Source of the DNA: an uncultured Azospirillum sp.
GTDB taxonomy: Bacteria; Pseudomonadota; Alphaproteobacteria; Azospirillales; Azospirillaceae
NCBI GenBank assembly: GCA_937960755.1
Contig: CALGOL010000092.1
Location: 1 to 8,011 of the forward strand
Direction: 5' to 3'
Length of the DNA: 8,011 bases
The first letter of the stretch is position 1. Each line of letters starts with the position of its first letter. Shown here in pieces: positions 1-6,729 of this stretch. Below the pieces are notes generated by a model, which worked only from the letters and a program-made list of their open reading frames with translations, ran no database searches and was not told the origin of the DNA. Both the position numbers and the translations under genes were made by a program.

Positions 1-804
1 CGCGCCGCCCGCGATCTGGAGCGGCTGTCGGGCATTCCCTTGTTCATTAAATCCGCGGCCGGCATCGACCTGACGGCTTCGGCGAAAGCCCTGGCGCAAG
101 CGGTCAAACTGGCCTTCGCCGAACTCAATCAGGCGTTCGACGAGATCGACGCCGCGCTGGGTTTGGCGCAAGGCGAAATCGTCATCGGCGCCATGCCGCT
201 GCCGCGCACCCACCTGCTGCCCGCCGCCATCAACGCGCTGACCAGAGAGCGGCCGGAAGTGCGCTTGCGGGTGGTGGAAGGCCCCTATAACGACCTGCTG
301 CACGGGTTGCGTCACGGCGACATCGACCTGCTGGTCGGGGCGCTGCGCCACCCGCCGCCCATCGACGACATCACGCAAGAAACCCTGTTCGTCGATCCGC
401 TCGCCGTGGTCGGGCGCGCCGGCCATCCTCTCGCGGCCAAAACCGCGGTAAGCGTTGAAGAGTTGGCGTCCTACCCCTGGGCGGCGCCGCGGGACGGCAC
501 GCCGACCAGGGACTATTTCAACAAGATGTTCAACGGCTTGACCATCACCGGCGGGCTGGTGGAGACCTCGTCTCTGGTGCTCATCCGCGGCATGCTGCTG
601 GGCAGCGACCGGCTGACGCTGATCTCCGCCCACCAGATCAGCCACGAGCGGGAAATCGGCCTGTTGGTCCCGCTGGCGGTGGACACCTCGGGCGGGTCGC
701 GGCCCATCGGCATCACCTGCCGGCGCGACTGGAAGCCGACGCCGGTGCAGCAACTTTTTCTCGACCATCTGCGGGCGGCGGGAAAGCCGGCGGAACGGGG
801 CTAA
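1..804 (+). CDS. LysR-type transcriptional regulator, LigR/PmdR-like (5' end outside window)
   Basis: This is the C-terminal 267 residues of a LysR-family regulator; the frame is open to the left edge, so the true start lies outside. Residues 1-30 of the fragment are the end of the winged helix-turn-helix (SRAARDLERLSG type, then PLFIKSAAGIDLTAS), followed by the linker helix. The effector-binding domain starts near residue 58 (GEIVIGAMPLPRTHLLP) and contains VVEGPYNDLLHGLRHGDIDLLVGAL and a DPLAVVGRAGHPL stretch. Roughly 35-50 N-terminal residues appear to be missing. An internal TTG at 40 could be mistaken for a start, but it falls inside the DNA-binding domain. The gene sits directly upstream of, and in the same direction as, the ligABC genes. 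Known relatives (LigR in Sphingobium, PmdR in Comamonas) activate such operons with protocatechuate or gallate as inducer. The family call is firm; the LigR-like role is inferred from context and remembered similarity. Confidence 0.88.
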   Translation, partial: RAARDLERLSGIPLFIKSAAGIDLTASAKALAQAVKLAFAELNQAFDEIDAALGLAQGEIVIGAMPLPRTHLLPAAINALTRERPEVRLRVVEGPYNDLLHGLRHGDIDLLVGALRHPPPIDDITQETLFVDPLAVVGRAGHPLAAKTAVSVEELASYPWAAPRDGTPTRDYFNKMFNGLTITGGLVETSSLVLIRGMLLGSDRLTLISAHQISHEREIGLLVPLAVDTSGGSRPIGITCRRDWKPTPVQQLFLDHLRAAGKPAERG

Positions 805-928
805 GTCGTCTCTCGCTTACATCGCTATAGGGAAATTGAATGAGCTAAGTGCTTTTCCGATTTTCGCTTTGGCGGGCTGGAATGCTACTTCTCAACCATC
901 GGCGCGCCATCACCAGCGGGAGGCCCCT

Positions 929-1858
929 TTGACCAGTCAGGCGAACGACGCTCAGCCCATCGCGCTTATCGGCTTCGGCGAGGCCGCCCAAGCCTTTGTT
1001 CTCGGCTGGGGGGCCGACGCGGCGGCGCGCTGTCGCGCCTTCGACATTAAAACCGACCATGAGGACGAGGCCGTTCGCGCCGCCAAACTGGCGGATTACG
1101 ACCGCTGCGGCGTCACGCCGTGCGCTACGGCGGCCGACGCTTTGGCGGGCGCGGCGCTGGTCTTTTCCCTGGTGACCGCCGATCAGGCGGCGGCGGCGGC
1201 CGCGAGCGCCGCCCGCGCCATCGAAGCGGGGGCGTTGTTCTTCGACTGCAATTCCTGCTCCCCAGGCGCCAAGCGGGCCAATGCGGAAATCATTGACGCG
1301 GCGGGCGGGCGCTATGTCGACGCCGCCGTCATGGCCCCGGTCTATCCCAAGATGCACAAGACGCCGCTGGCGCTGAGCGGTCCCTACGCCGACGCCGGCA
1401 AAGCCGCGGCGGACGCATTGGACATGGTCGCCACGGTGACGCCGGGGCCGGTGGGGGCTTCCTCCACCATCAAAATGGTGCGCTCCATCATGATGAAGGG
1501 GATGGAGGCGTTGTTTTTGGAATGCGTGCTGGCCGGGCGCCGCGCCGGGGTGGATGACGTCGTGCTGTCGTCGCTGGACGCCACCTACCCCGGTTTCGAT
1601 TTCAAGGCCAAGGCCGGCTACATGATGGAACGGGTGATGACCCATGGCGTGCGCCGCGCGGCGGAACTGCGGGAAGTGGCGCGCACCGTGGATGAGCTGG
1701 GCTTTGAAGGCCGGATGTCGCGGGCGACCGCGGATTGGGAACAACAAATCGGCGCGCTGAAAGAAAAGGCGGAGACGGAGGATTACCGCATCCTCGCCGA
1801 CCAATTGCTGGCGCGCCTGTTCAAGGGAGAGGAGGCGTCCGATGACGCAAAGTCATAA
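929..1858 (+). CDS. DUF1932 / 6-phosphogluconate dehydrogenase-like NAD(P)-dependent oxidoreductase
   Basis: Predicted soluble NAD(P) oxidoreductase of the beta-hydroxyacid dehydrogenase superfamily, 309 residues. An N-terminal Rossmann fold shows GFGEAA at residues 15-20. A DCNSCSP motif at 106-112 corresponds to the substrate loop of beta-hydroxyacid dehydrogenases. The helical C-terminal half (DUF1932 type) starts near GPVGASSTIKMVRS, where K182 is the likely catalytic lysine. I chose the TTG at 929 because GGGAGG lies 5 bases upstream and the Rossmann strand then begins at a normal distance. The frame also reaches a TTG at 836, but those extra 31 residues look non-native and lack a good ribosome-binding site. 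The 3' end overlaps ligA by 17 bases, which indicates an operon and probable translational coupling. The substrate is unknown. A role on an intermediate of protocatechuate meta-cleavage or of a feeder pathway is an inference from position only. Confidence 0.85.
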   Translation: MTSQANDAQPIALIGFGEAAQAFVLGWGADAAARCRAFDIKTDHEDEAVRAAKLADYDRCGVTPCATAADALAGAALVFSLVTADQAAAAAASAARAIEAGALFFDCNSCSPGAKRANAEIIDAAGGRYVDAAVMAPVYPKMHKTPLALSGPYADAGKAAADALDMVATVTPGPVGASSTIKMVRSIMMKGMEALFLECVLAGRRAGVDDVVLSSLDATYPGFDFKAKAGYMMERVMTHGVRRAAELREVARTVDELGFEGRMSRATADWEQQIGALKEKAETEDYRILADQLLARLFKGEEASDDAKS

Positions 1859-2249
1859 CTGCGCCGATTATCACGATATACCTGGGACTTACGTCTTTGA
1901 CGCCGAACAGTCGCGCAAGGGCTATCACCTCAACATGTTCTGCATGTCGCTGCGCAGCGCCGCCAATCGCGATGCGTTCAAGGCGGACGAGGCGGCCTAT
2001 GTCGACCGCTTCCCGATGACCGCCGAGCAGCGCCAAGCCATCCTGACGCGGGATTGGAACGAGATGCTGCGGCTGGGCGGCAACATCTATTACACGGCGA
2101 AGCTGGCGATGACCGACGGCATAACCTTTCAGGACTTGGCGGCGAAGATGACCGGGGTCAGCCGCGACGACTATCGCGCCATGATGCTGGCCGGCGGCCG
2201 CCCCATCGACGGTAATCGCACCAAAGCGGAGTGGGCCAAAAATGGCTAA
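1842..2249 (+). CDS. ligA: Protocatechuate 4,5-dioxygenase, alpha subunit (LigA)
   Basis: Small alpha subunit of the extradiol dioxygenase that opens protocatechuate between C4 and C5 to give CHMS. It has 135 residues; Sphingobium LigA is about 139. Recognised from family-typical stretches: DIPGTYVFDAEQSRKGYHLN near residues 12-31, FCMSL just after, FKADEAAYVDRFPMT in the middle, RDWNEMLRLGGNIYYTAK, and MTGVSRDDYRAMMLAGG near the C-terminus. This all-helical subunit caps the active site of LigB and has no catalytic metal of its own. The ATG at 1842 follows a strong GGAGAGGAGG ribosome-binding site lying within the end of the preceding dehydrogenase gene. The stop overlaps ligB by 8 bases, which suits equal synthesis of the two subunits. 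Separate alpha and beta genes argue against a fused gallate dioxygenase of the DesB/GalA type. Confidence 0.96.
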   Translation: MTQSHNCADYHDIPGTYVFDAEQSRKGYHLNMFCMSLRSAANRDAFKADEAAYVDRFPMTAEQRQAILTRDWNEMLRLGGNIYYTAKLAMTDGITFQDLAAKMTGVSRDDYRAMMLAGGRPIDGNRTKAEWAKNG

Positions 2250-3090
2250 AATTGTCGGCGCCTACGCCACTTCCCACGTTCCCGCCATCGGCGTCGCCAT
2301 GGATCAGGGTTTGACCGACGAACCTTATTGGAAGCCGGTGTTCGCCGGTTACGAGGCGTCGCGCCAATGGATCGCCGACCTCAAGCCCGACGTCGCCATC
2401 GTGGTTTACAATGACCACGCCAACGCTTTTTCGCTGGAGTTGATACCGACATTCGCGCTGGGCTGCGCCGCCGGGTTCGACATCGCCGACGAAGGCATGG
2501 GCCGCCGCCCGGTGCCGCCGGTGCTGGGCGCGCCCAAGCTGGCGTGGAGCATGGCGCAGTCGCTGATTTTGGACGAATTCGACATCACCATCGTCAATCA
2601 GATGGAGGTCGACCACGGCCTGACCGTGCCCTTGTCGCTGGCCTTCGGCCAAGTCGACGCTTGGCCCTGCCCGGTGATCCCGCTGGCGGTCAACGTCGTG
2701 CAGTACCCGCCGCCCACCGGCGCCCGTTGCCTGAAGCTCGGCCAAGCCATCCGCCGCGCGGTGGAGGCGTTCGACGAAGACCTGCGGGTGGTGATCTTCG
2801 GCACCGGCGGCATGTCGCACCAATTGCAGGGCGAGCGGGCCGGGCTGATTAACGCCGACTTCGACAATCGTTTCCTTGATCTGCTGATCGACGATCCCGC
2901 CGCCGCCGCATCCATTCCCCATGTCGATTACCTGCGTGAAGCGGGCTCCGAAGGAGTCGAGTTGGTGATGTGGCTGGTGATGCGCGGGGCGCTGGCGCCG
3001 CAGGTGAAGACTATCCATCGCCATTACCATGTGCCGGCCTCCAACACCGCCGTCGGGCATCTGGTGTTGGAGGATGGCGAGACCGATTGA
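2242..3090 (+). CDS. ligB: Protocatechuate 4,5-dioxygenase, beta (catalytic) subunit (LigB)
   Basis: Catalytic subunit of the class III extradiol dioxygenase (LigB superfamily), 282 residues. By alignment from memory with Sphingobium LigB (iron ligands His12, His61 and Glu242, catalytic base His195), the equivalents are H12 (TSH), H59 (YNDHA), E240 (GSEGVELVMW) and H193 (GTGGMSHQLQG). The nearby VDHG motif (H125) is also present, so the active site appears complete. Other family-typical stretches are EGMGRRPVPPV, SLILDEFDITIVNQMEVDHG and NVVQYPPPTG. The C-terminus ends soon after VPASNTAVGHL and is about 20 residues shorter than in SYK-6. The ATG lies within the end of ligA (8-base overlap, ATGGCTAA), with GGAG 10 bases upstream. 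Substrate preference for protocatechuate over gallate or 3-O-methylgallate is inferred from the neighbouring ligC and cannot be read from the sequence. Confidence 0.96.
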   Translation: MAKIVGAYATSHVPAIGVAMDQGLTDEPYWKPVFAGYEASRQWIADLKPDVAIVVYNDHANAFSLELIPTFALGCAAGFDIADEGMGRRPVPPVLGAPKLAWSMAQSLILDEFDITIVNQMEVDHGLTVPLSLAFGQVDAWPCPVIPLAVNVVQYPPPTGARCLKLGQAIRRAVEAFDEDLRVVIFGTGGMSHQLQGERAGLINADFDNRFLDLLIDDPAAAASIPHVDYLREAGSEGVELVMWLVMRGALAPQVKTIHRHYHVPASNTAVGHLVLEDGETD

Positions 3091-3104
3091 AAAGAAACGC
3101 TGTT

Positions 3105-3188
3105 CGTCACCCCGGCGAAGGCCGGGGTCCAGTGCAATGCGACAACGTTGCTGAAACGCTCTGGATTCCGGCCTTCGCCGGAATGACG
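3105..3188. repeat. Dispersed palindromic (REP-like) element between ligB and ligC
   Basis: Two 28-base arms face each other. Left arm 3105-3132 begins CGTCACCCCGGCGAAGG; right arm 3161-3188 is the reverse complement of the same unit in its common form (CGTCATTCCGGCGAAGG...). Each arm is itself a hairpin: CCCCGGC-GAAG-GCCGGGG at 3110-3127 and ATTCCGGC-CTTC-GCCGGAAT at 3165-3184. The arms can also pair with each other into a long cruciform. Such ATTCCGGC...GCCGGAAT elements occur in many copies between genes in alphaproteobacteria and other proteobacteria, and translate to tell-tale false peptides such as IPAFAGMTT or RRRPESR. It begins 14 bases after the ligB stop. In mRNA the hairpins could protect or pause the ligAB segment relative to ligC; this is inference. 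Confidence 0.88.
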
Positions 3189-3227
3189 ACAAAGAATCGC
3201 AAAACCCACCAACGGGAGCACGACGAC

Positions 3228-4184
3228 ATGAGGATTTGCGTAGCCGGCGCCGCCGGCGCCTTCGGCCGCAAGCATCTGGAAGCCCTGGCCGCCATCGACG
3301 GCGTCACGGTGACCTCGGTGGTGGGCGGCGGCACCGACGACATCGACCGCTTCGCCGCCGACCGCGGCATTCCTCACGCCACCAAGGATCTGGCGGAAGC
3401 GCTGGCGCGCGACGACGTCGACGCGGTGATCCTCGCCACCCCCACCCCGCTGCACGCCGCACAAGCCATCCAATGCCTGAAGGCCGGCAAGCACGTCATG
3501 GTGGAAATCCCCATGGCCGACAATCTGGCGGATTCCATCGAACTGGTGCGCGCGCAGCAGGAAACCGGCAAGATCGCCATGGCCGGGCACGTCCGCCGCT
3601 TCAACCCCAGCCATCAATGGATTCACAACAAAATCAAGGCGGGTGAACTGAAAATCCAGCAAATGGACGTTCAGACCTATTTCTTCCGCCGCTCCAACAA
3701 AAACGCGCTGGGCGAGCCGCGCACCTGGACCGATCATCTGCTGTGGCACCACGCCTGCCACACCGTGGACCTGTTCCAGTACCAGACCGGTGAAGAAGCC
3801 AGCCATGTTCTGGGCCTGCAAGGCCCGCCGCACCCGGAATTGGGCATCGCCATGGATATGTCCATCGGCATGAAGACGCCGTCGGGCGCCATCTGCACCT
3901 TGTCCTTGTCGTTCAACAACGACGGCCCGCTGGGGACTTACTTCCGCTATATCTGCGACAATGGCACTTATATCGCGCGCTACGACGATCTATACGACGG
4001 CAAAGAGCAAAAGATCGACTTGTCCGGCGTCGCCGTGTCTAATAACGGCATCGAGTTGATCGACCGCGAGTTCGTACAGGCGATCCGCGAAGGTCGGGAG
4101 CCGAACGGCTCGGTGGCGCAATGCCTGCCCGCCATGCGCACGCTCGACCGCATCGAAAAGTGTTTCATTGCGACGGAGACCTGA
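3228..4184 (+). CDS. ligC: 4-carboxy-2-hydroxymuconate-6-semialdehyde dehydrogenase (LigC), Gfo/Idh/MocA family
   Basis: NAD(P)-dependent dehydrogenase of the Gfo/Idh/MocA family that oxidises CHMS, in its cyclic hemiacetal form, to PDC. It has 318 residues, close to the 315 of Sphingobium LigC. The Rossmann motif G7-AA-G10-AF-G13 opens the protein, and ILATPTPLHA at about 69-78 is the usual second nucleotide-contact region. Stretches that mark LigC within this large family are HVRRFNPSHQWIHNKIKAGE, IQQMDVQTYFFRR, RTWTDHLLWHHACHTVDLF (to residue 183) and LSLSFNNDGPLGTYFRYICD. The family EKP motif is EIP here (93-95), without the usual lysine, as I recall for Sphingobium LigC. The ATG at 3228 has GGGAG 9 bases upstream. 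The frame stays open back to 2970 through the repeat, but that extension is non-coding. It ends 4 bases before the aldo/keto reductase gene. Confidence 0.95.
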   Translation: MRICVAGAAGAFGRKHLEALAAIDGVTVTSVVGGGTDDIDRFAADRGIPHATKDLAEALARDDVDAVILATPTPLHAAQAIQCLKAGKHVMVEIPMADNLADSIELVRAQQETGKIAMAGHVRRFNPSHQWIHNKIKAGELKIQQMDVQTYFFRRSNKNALGEPRTWTDHLLWHHACHTVDLFQYQTGEEASHVLGLQGPPHPELGIAMDMSIGMKTPSGAICTLSLSFNNDGPLGTYFRYICDNGTYIARYDDLYDGKEQKIDLSGVAVSNNGIELIDREFVQAIREGREPNGSVAQCLPAMRTLDRIEKCFIATET

Positions 4185-4188
4185 TCCC

Positions 4189-5196
4189 GTGACAGACGCC
4201 GCCACCGTAACGCGCTCGCTCGGCCCCTTCACCGTCAAGGCGATTGGGCTGGGTTGCATGAACATGTCGTGGGCCTACGGCCCGGCGTTGCCCCATGAAG
4301 AGGCGGCGCGGCTGCTCAACGCCGCCCTCGACATGGGTTACGACCATCTCGACACCGCGGCGCTTTACGGTTTCGGCGCGAATGAAACCCTGATCGGCGA
4401 AGCGGTTAGTCATCGTCGCCAGGAATTCACGCTGGCCAGCAAATGCGGCCTCATCAAAGGGCCGGACGGCAAGCGGGAAATCAACGGCACGCCGAAATCC
4501 ATTCGTGAAACCTGCGAAGCGGCGCTGAAGCGGCTGAAAACCGACGTCATCGACCTGTATTACCTGCACCGCTGGGACCGCAACGTTCCCATCGCCGACA
4601 GCGTCGGGGCGATGGCCGATTTGAAGGCGGAGGGAAAAATCCGCAGCCTTGGCTTGTCGGAAGTCTCGGCCAAGCTGCTGCGCGACGCCCACGCCGTCCA
4701 CCCCATCGCCGCGGTGCAGACCGAATATTCCTTGTGGACGCGCAATCCTGAAATCGCCGTGCTCGACGCCTGCCGCGAGCTGGGGACGACTTTTGTCGCC
4801 TTTAGCCCGCTCGGCCGCGCGTTTCTCACCGGCGTTTTGCGCGACGTCGCGGCGCTGGCGCCGGGCGATTTGCGCCGCAGCATGCCGCGCTTCGCGCCGG
4901 AAACCTACGCCAAAAATCTGGCGCTGCTGGACGGCTTCGCCAAGCTGGCGGCCGACGCCGGCTGCTCGATGGCGCAACTGGCGCTGGCGTGGACCTTGGC
5001 CAAGGCGCCGCACATCGTCGCCATCCCCGGCACCACCAACCTTGCGCATCTGGAAGAGAATTTCAAAGCGCTGGACGTGCGGCTGTCCGCCGACGTCATG
5101 GCGGCGCTCGACGCGCTGATTAACGAAAAGACCGTGGCCGGCCCCCGCTACAACGCCGCGGCCCAGGCCGACGTCGAGACCGAAGAGTTCGTTTGA
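4189..5196 (+). CDS. Aldo/keto reductase (AKR13-like)
   Basis: NADPH-type aldo/keto reductase of 335 residues with a single TIM barrel. The catalytic tetrad is visible: D55 and Y60 (LDTAALYGFGANE), K85 (ASKCG) and H127 (YYLHRWD). The opening GLGCMNMSW, the middle GAMADLKAEGKIRSLGLSE, QTEYSLW and AFSPLGRAFLTGVL resemble the AKR13 group. The C-terminal cofactor region IPGTTNLAHLEEN spans about 279-291. I chose the GTG at 4189, four bases after the ligC stop, because GGAG sits 10 bases upstream and the first strand then starts normally; an upstream TTG at 4168 lies inside ligC. Tight spacing makes it the last gene of the lig operon. The substrate is unknown: an aromatic or muconate-type aldehyde is plausible from context, and general aldehyde detoxification is the alternative. 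The family is certain, the role is inference. Confidence 0.9.
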   Translation: MTDAATVTRSLGPFTVKAIGLGCMNMSWAYGPALPHEEAARLLNAALDMGYDHLDTAALYGFGANETLIGEAVSHRRQEFTLASKCGLIKGPDGKREINGTPKSIRETCEAALKRLKTDVIDLYYLHRWDRNVPIADSVGAMADLKAEGKIRSLGLSEVSAKLLRDAHAVHPIAAVQTEYSLWTRNPEIAVLDACRELGTTFVAFSPLGRAFLTGVLRDVAALAPGDLRRSMPRFAPETYAKNLALLDGFAKLAADAGCSMAQLALAWTLAKAPHIVAIPGTTNLAHLEENFKALDVRLSADVMAALDALINEKTVAGPRYNAAAQADVETEEFV

Positions 5197-5223
5197 CGGC
5201 GGCGTCTCTCAGGAAAGCCAAAT

Positions 5224-5256
5224 AAAAAACGGGCCGGCGAACCGGCCCGTTTTTTT
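5224..5256. terminator. Bidirectional intrinsic terminator between the convergent lig operon and glnA
   Basis: Perfect 14-base stem: AAAAAACGGGCCGG (5224-5237), tetraloop CGAA (5238-5241), CCGGCCCGTTTTTT (5242-5255), plus one more T. The A and T runs flank a GC-rich core, so the structure works as a rho-independent terminator in both directions. It can stop transcription from the aldo/keto reductase gene on the + strand and from glnA on the - strand. It starts 27 bases after the reductase stop. Confidence 0.95.
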
Positions 5257-5259
5257 GTC

Positions 5260-5303
5260 GGCGCTTCGTAGCGCCGCCTCCGCTCCTGATAAGGAGAGCG
5301 GAG
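5260..5303. other. Two further hairpins in the 3' region of glnA
   Basis: Hairpin one is GGCGCT-TCGT-AGCGCC (5260-5275). Hairpin two is CTCCGCTC (5278-5285) paired with GAGCGGAG (5296-5303), extendable inward by CT-GATA-AG with a two-base bulge. Neither is followed by a T run. They lie between the glnA stop and the shared terminator, so they would be in the glnA mRNA tail, where they could block 3' exonucleases. The function is inferred; the pairing is directly visible. Confidence 0.6.
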
Positions 5304-5319
5304 CCGGCGCGCCGTCGCA

Positions 5320-6729
5320 TCAGACCGAATAGTACATCTTGTATTCGATCGGGTGCGGCATGGTTTCGAAAGCCATGACTTCTTCCATGCGCAGCTCGAT
5401 GTAGGCGTCGATCATGTCCGGGGTGAACACGTCGCCCTTTTCGAGGAAGGCGCGGTCGGCCTTCAGGCTGTCCAGCGCTTCGCGCAGCGAGCCGCAAACC
5501 GTCGGGACCTGCGCCAGTTCTTCCGGCGGCAGATCGTAGAGGTTCTTGTCCATCGCGTCGCCGGGGTGGATCTTGTTCTGGATGCCGTCGAGGCCGGCCA
5601 TCAGCATGGCGGCGAAAGCCAGATACGGGTTGGCCGACGGATCCGGGAAGCGCACTTCGACGCGCTTGCCCTTCGGGGAAGCGACGTACGGGATGCGGCA
5701 CGAAGCGGAACGGTTGCGGGCCGAGTAGGCCAGCAGCACCGGGGCTTCATAGCCCGGCACCAGACGCTTGTAGCTGTTGGTGGAGGGGTTGGTGAAGGCG
5801 TTCAGCGCCTTGGCGTGCTTGATGATGCCGCCGATGTAGTACAGCGCCAGTTCCGACAGGTCGGCGTACTGGTTGCCGGCGAACAGCGGCTTGCCGTCCT
5901 TCCAGATCGACTGGTGGCAGTGCATGCCCGAACCGTTGTCGCCGAACACCGGCTTCGGCATGAAGGTCGCGGTCTTGCCGTAGGCGTGGGCGACGTTATG
6001 CACGACGTACTTGTAGTACTGCATGTTGTCGGCGGTCTTGACCAGCGTGTCGAACTTGATGCCCAGTTCGTGCTGCGAGGCCGCAACTTCATGGTGATGC
6101 TTTTCGACCGGCACGCCCATTTCGGCCAGCACGCTCAGCATTTCGGCGCGCAGATCGTTGGCGCTGTCCACCGGAGCGACCGGGAAGTAGCCGCCCTTGA
6201 TCCCCGGACGATGGCCCAGGTTGCCGTCTTCGTAGTCGCGGCCGGAGGTGTACGGGCCTTCTTCCGAGTCGAACTCGTAAGAGACCTTGTGCATGTCGAC
6301 CTGGAACTTCACGTCGTCGAAGACGAAGAATTCAGCTTCCGGGCCGAAATAGACGGTGTCGCCGATGCCGCAGGAAGCGGTGTAGCGCTCGGCCGCCTTG
6401 GCGATGCCGCGCGGGCAGCGGGCGTAGTACGAACCCGAGGAGGGCTCCAGCACGTCGCACAGGATGTTCAGCGTCGGCTGAGCGGCGAACGGGTCCATGA
6501 CAGCGGTGGAGGCGTCGAGTTGCAGGATCATGTCCGACTCGTTGATCGCCTTCCAGCCGGCGATCGACGAACCGTCGAACATGATGCCTTCTTCGAACAC
6601 CTCTTCATTGATGGTCGAGACGTGCTGAGCGGTGTGGTGCAGCTTGCCGCGGGGATCGGTGAAACGGAGATCGACGTACTTAACGTCGTGTTCCTTGATA
6701 AGGTCGAAAACCTTGGAGATATCGGACAT
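5320..6729 (-). CDS. glnA: Type I glutamine synthetase (GlnA)
   Basis: ATP-dependent ligation of ammonia to glutamate, the main ammonium assimilation enzyme; a cytoplasmic dodecamer. The 469-residue length is typical for proteobacterial GSI-beta. The beta-grasp N-terminal domain (VKYVDLRFTDPRGKLHH) is followed by MFDGSSIAGW (D52). Metal-binding acids lie in FGPEAEFFVFD (E131, E133), and the NGSGMHCHQS motif spans 266-274. The glutamate/ATP loop reads NPSTNSYKRLVPGYEAPV. The adenylylation tyrosine is Y398 in NLYDLPPEE, so the enzyme should be switched off by the GlnE adenylyltransferase under nitrogen excess, with PII as upstream signal. The ATG at 6729 follows GGCGGAAAG on the minus strand. 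It lies downstream of glnB in the same direction, an arrangement known from Azospirillum and Rhodospirillum, and ends toward the strong terminator at 5224-5256. Confidence 0.98.
   Translation of the reverse strand: MSDISKVFDLIKEHDVKYVDLRFTDPRGKLHHTAQHVSTINEEVFEEGIMFDGSSIAGWKAINESDMILQLDASTAVMDPFAAQPTLNILCDVLEPSSGSYYARCPRGIAKAAERYTASCGIGDTVYFGPEAEFFVFDDVKFQVDMHKVSYEFDSEEGPYTSGRDYEDGNLGHRPGIKGGYFPVAPVDSANDLRAEMLSVLAEMGVPVEKHHHEVAASQHELGIKFDTLVKTADNMQYYKYVVHNVAHAYGKTATFMPKPVFGDNGSGMHCHQSIWKDGKPLFAGNQYADLSELALYYIGGIIKHAKALNAFTNPSTNSYKRLVPGYEAPVLLAYSARNRSASCRIPYVASPKGKRVEVRFPDPSANPYLAFAAMLMAGLDGIQNKIHPGDAMDKNLYDLPPEELAQVPTVCGSLREALDSLKADRAFLEKGDVFTPDMIDAYIELRMEEVMAFETMPHPIEYKMYYSV

Noticed and set aside
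817..829. T-N11-A LysR box (TTACATCGCTATA)
   Set aside because: The motif is too short and frequent, and the dyad around it is poor. It cannot be separated from chance without footprinting.
836..864. Possible sigma-70 promoter TTGAAT-N17-GATTTT before the lig enzymes
   Set aside because: Both hexamers are weak matches in an AT-richer spacer, and an activator-dependent promoter could look like this or lie elsewhere. Not strong enough to list as a feature.
836..928. 31-residue N-terminal extension of the DUF1932 protein from TTG 836
   Set aside because: There is no good ribosome-binding site at 836, whereas GGGAGG precedes TTG 929, which starts just before the Rossmann strand.
845..1804. 319-codon minus-strand frame opposite the DUF1932 gene
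   Set aside because: In-register antisense shadow of a clear gene, Arg/Gly/His-rich, without a ribosome-binding site or family features. The frames at 3024-3833 and 4165-5049 are rejected for the same reason.
2158..3192. 344-codon minus-strand frame opposite ligB, running through the repeat
   Set aside because: In-register shadow of ligB. Its N-terminus (FRRRPESR ... LDPGLRRGDE) is the well-known false translation of the dispersed palindrome.
2970..3227. 86-residue N-terminal extension of LigC
   Set aside because: The extension overlaps ligB and translates the palindromic repeat (WIPAFAGMTT). The ATG at 3228 has a ribosome-binding site and gives the normal family length.
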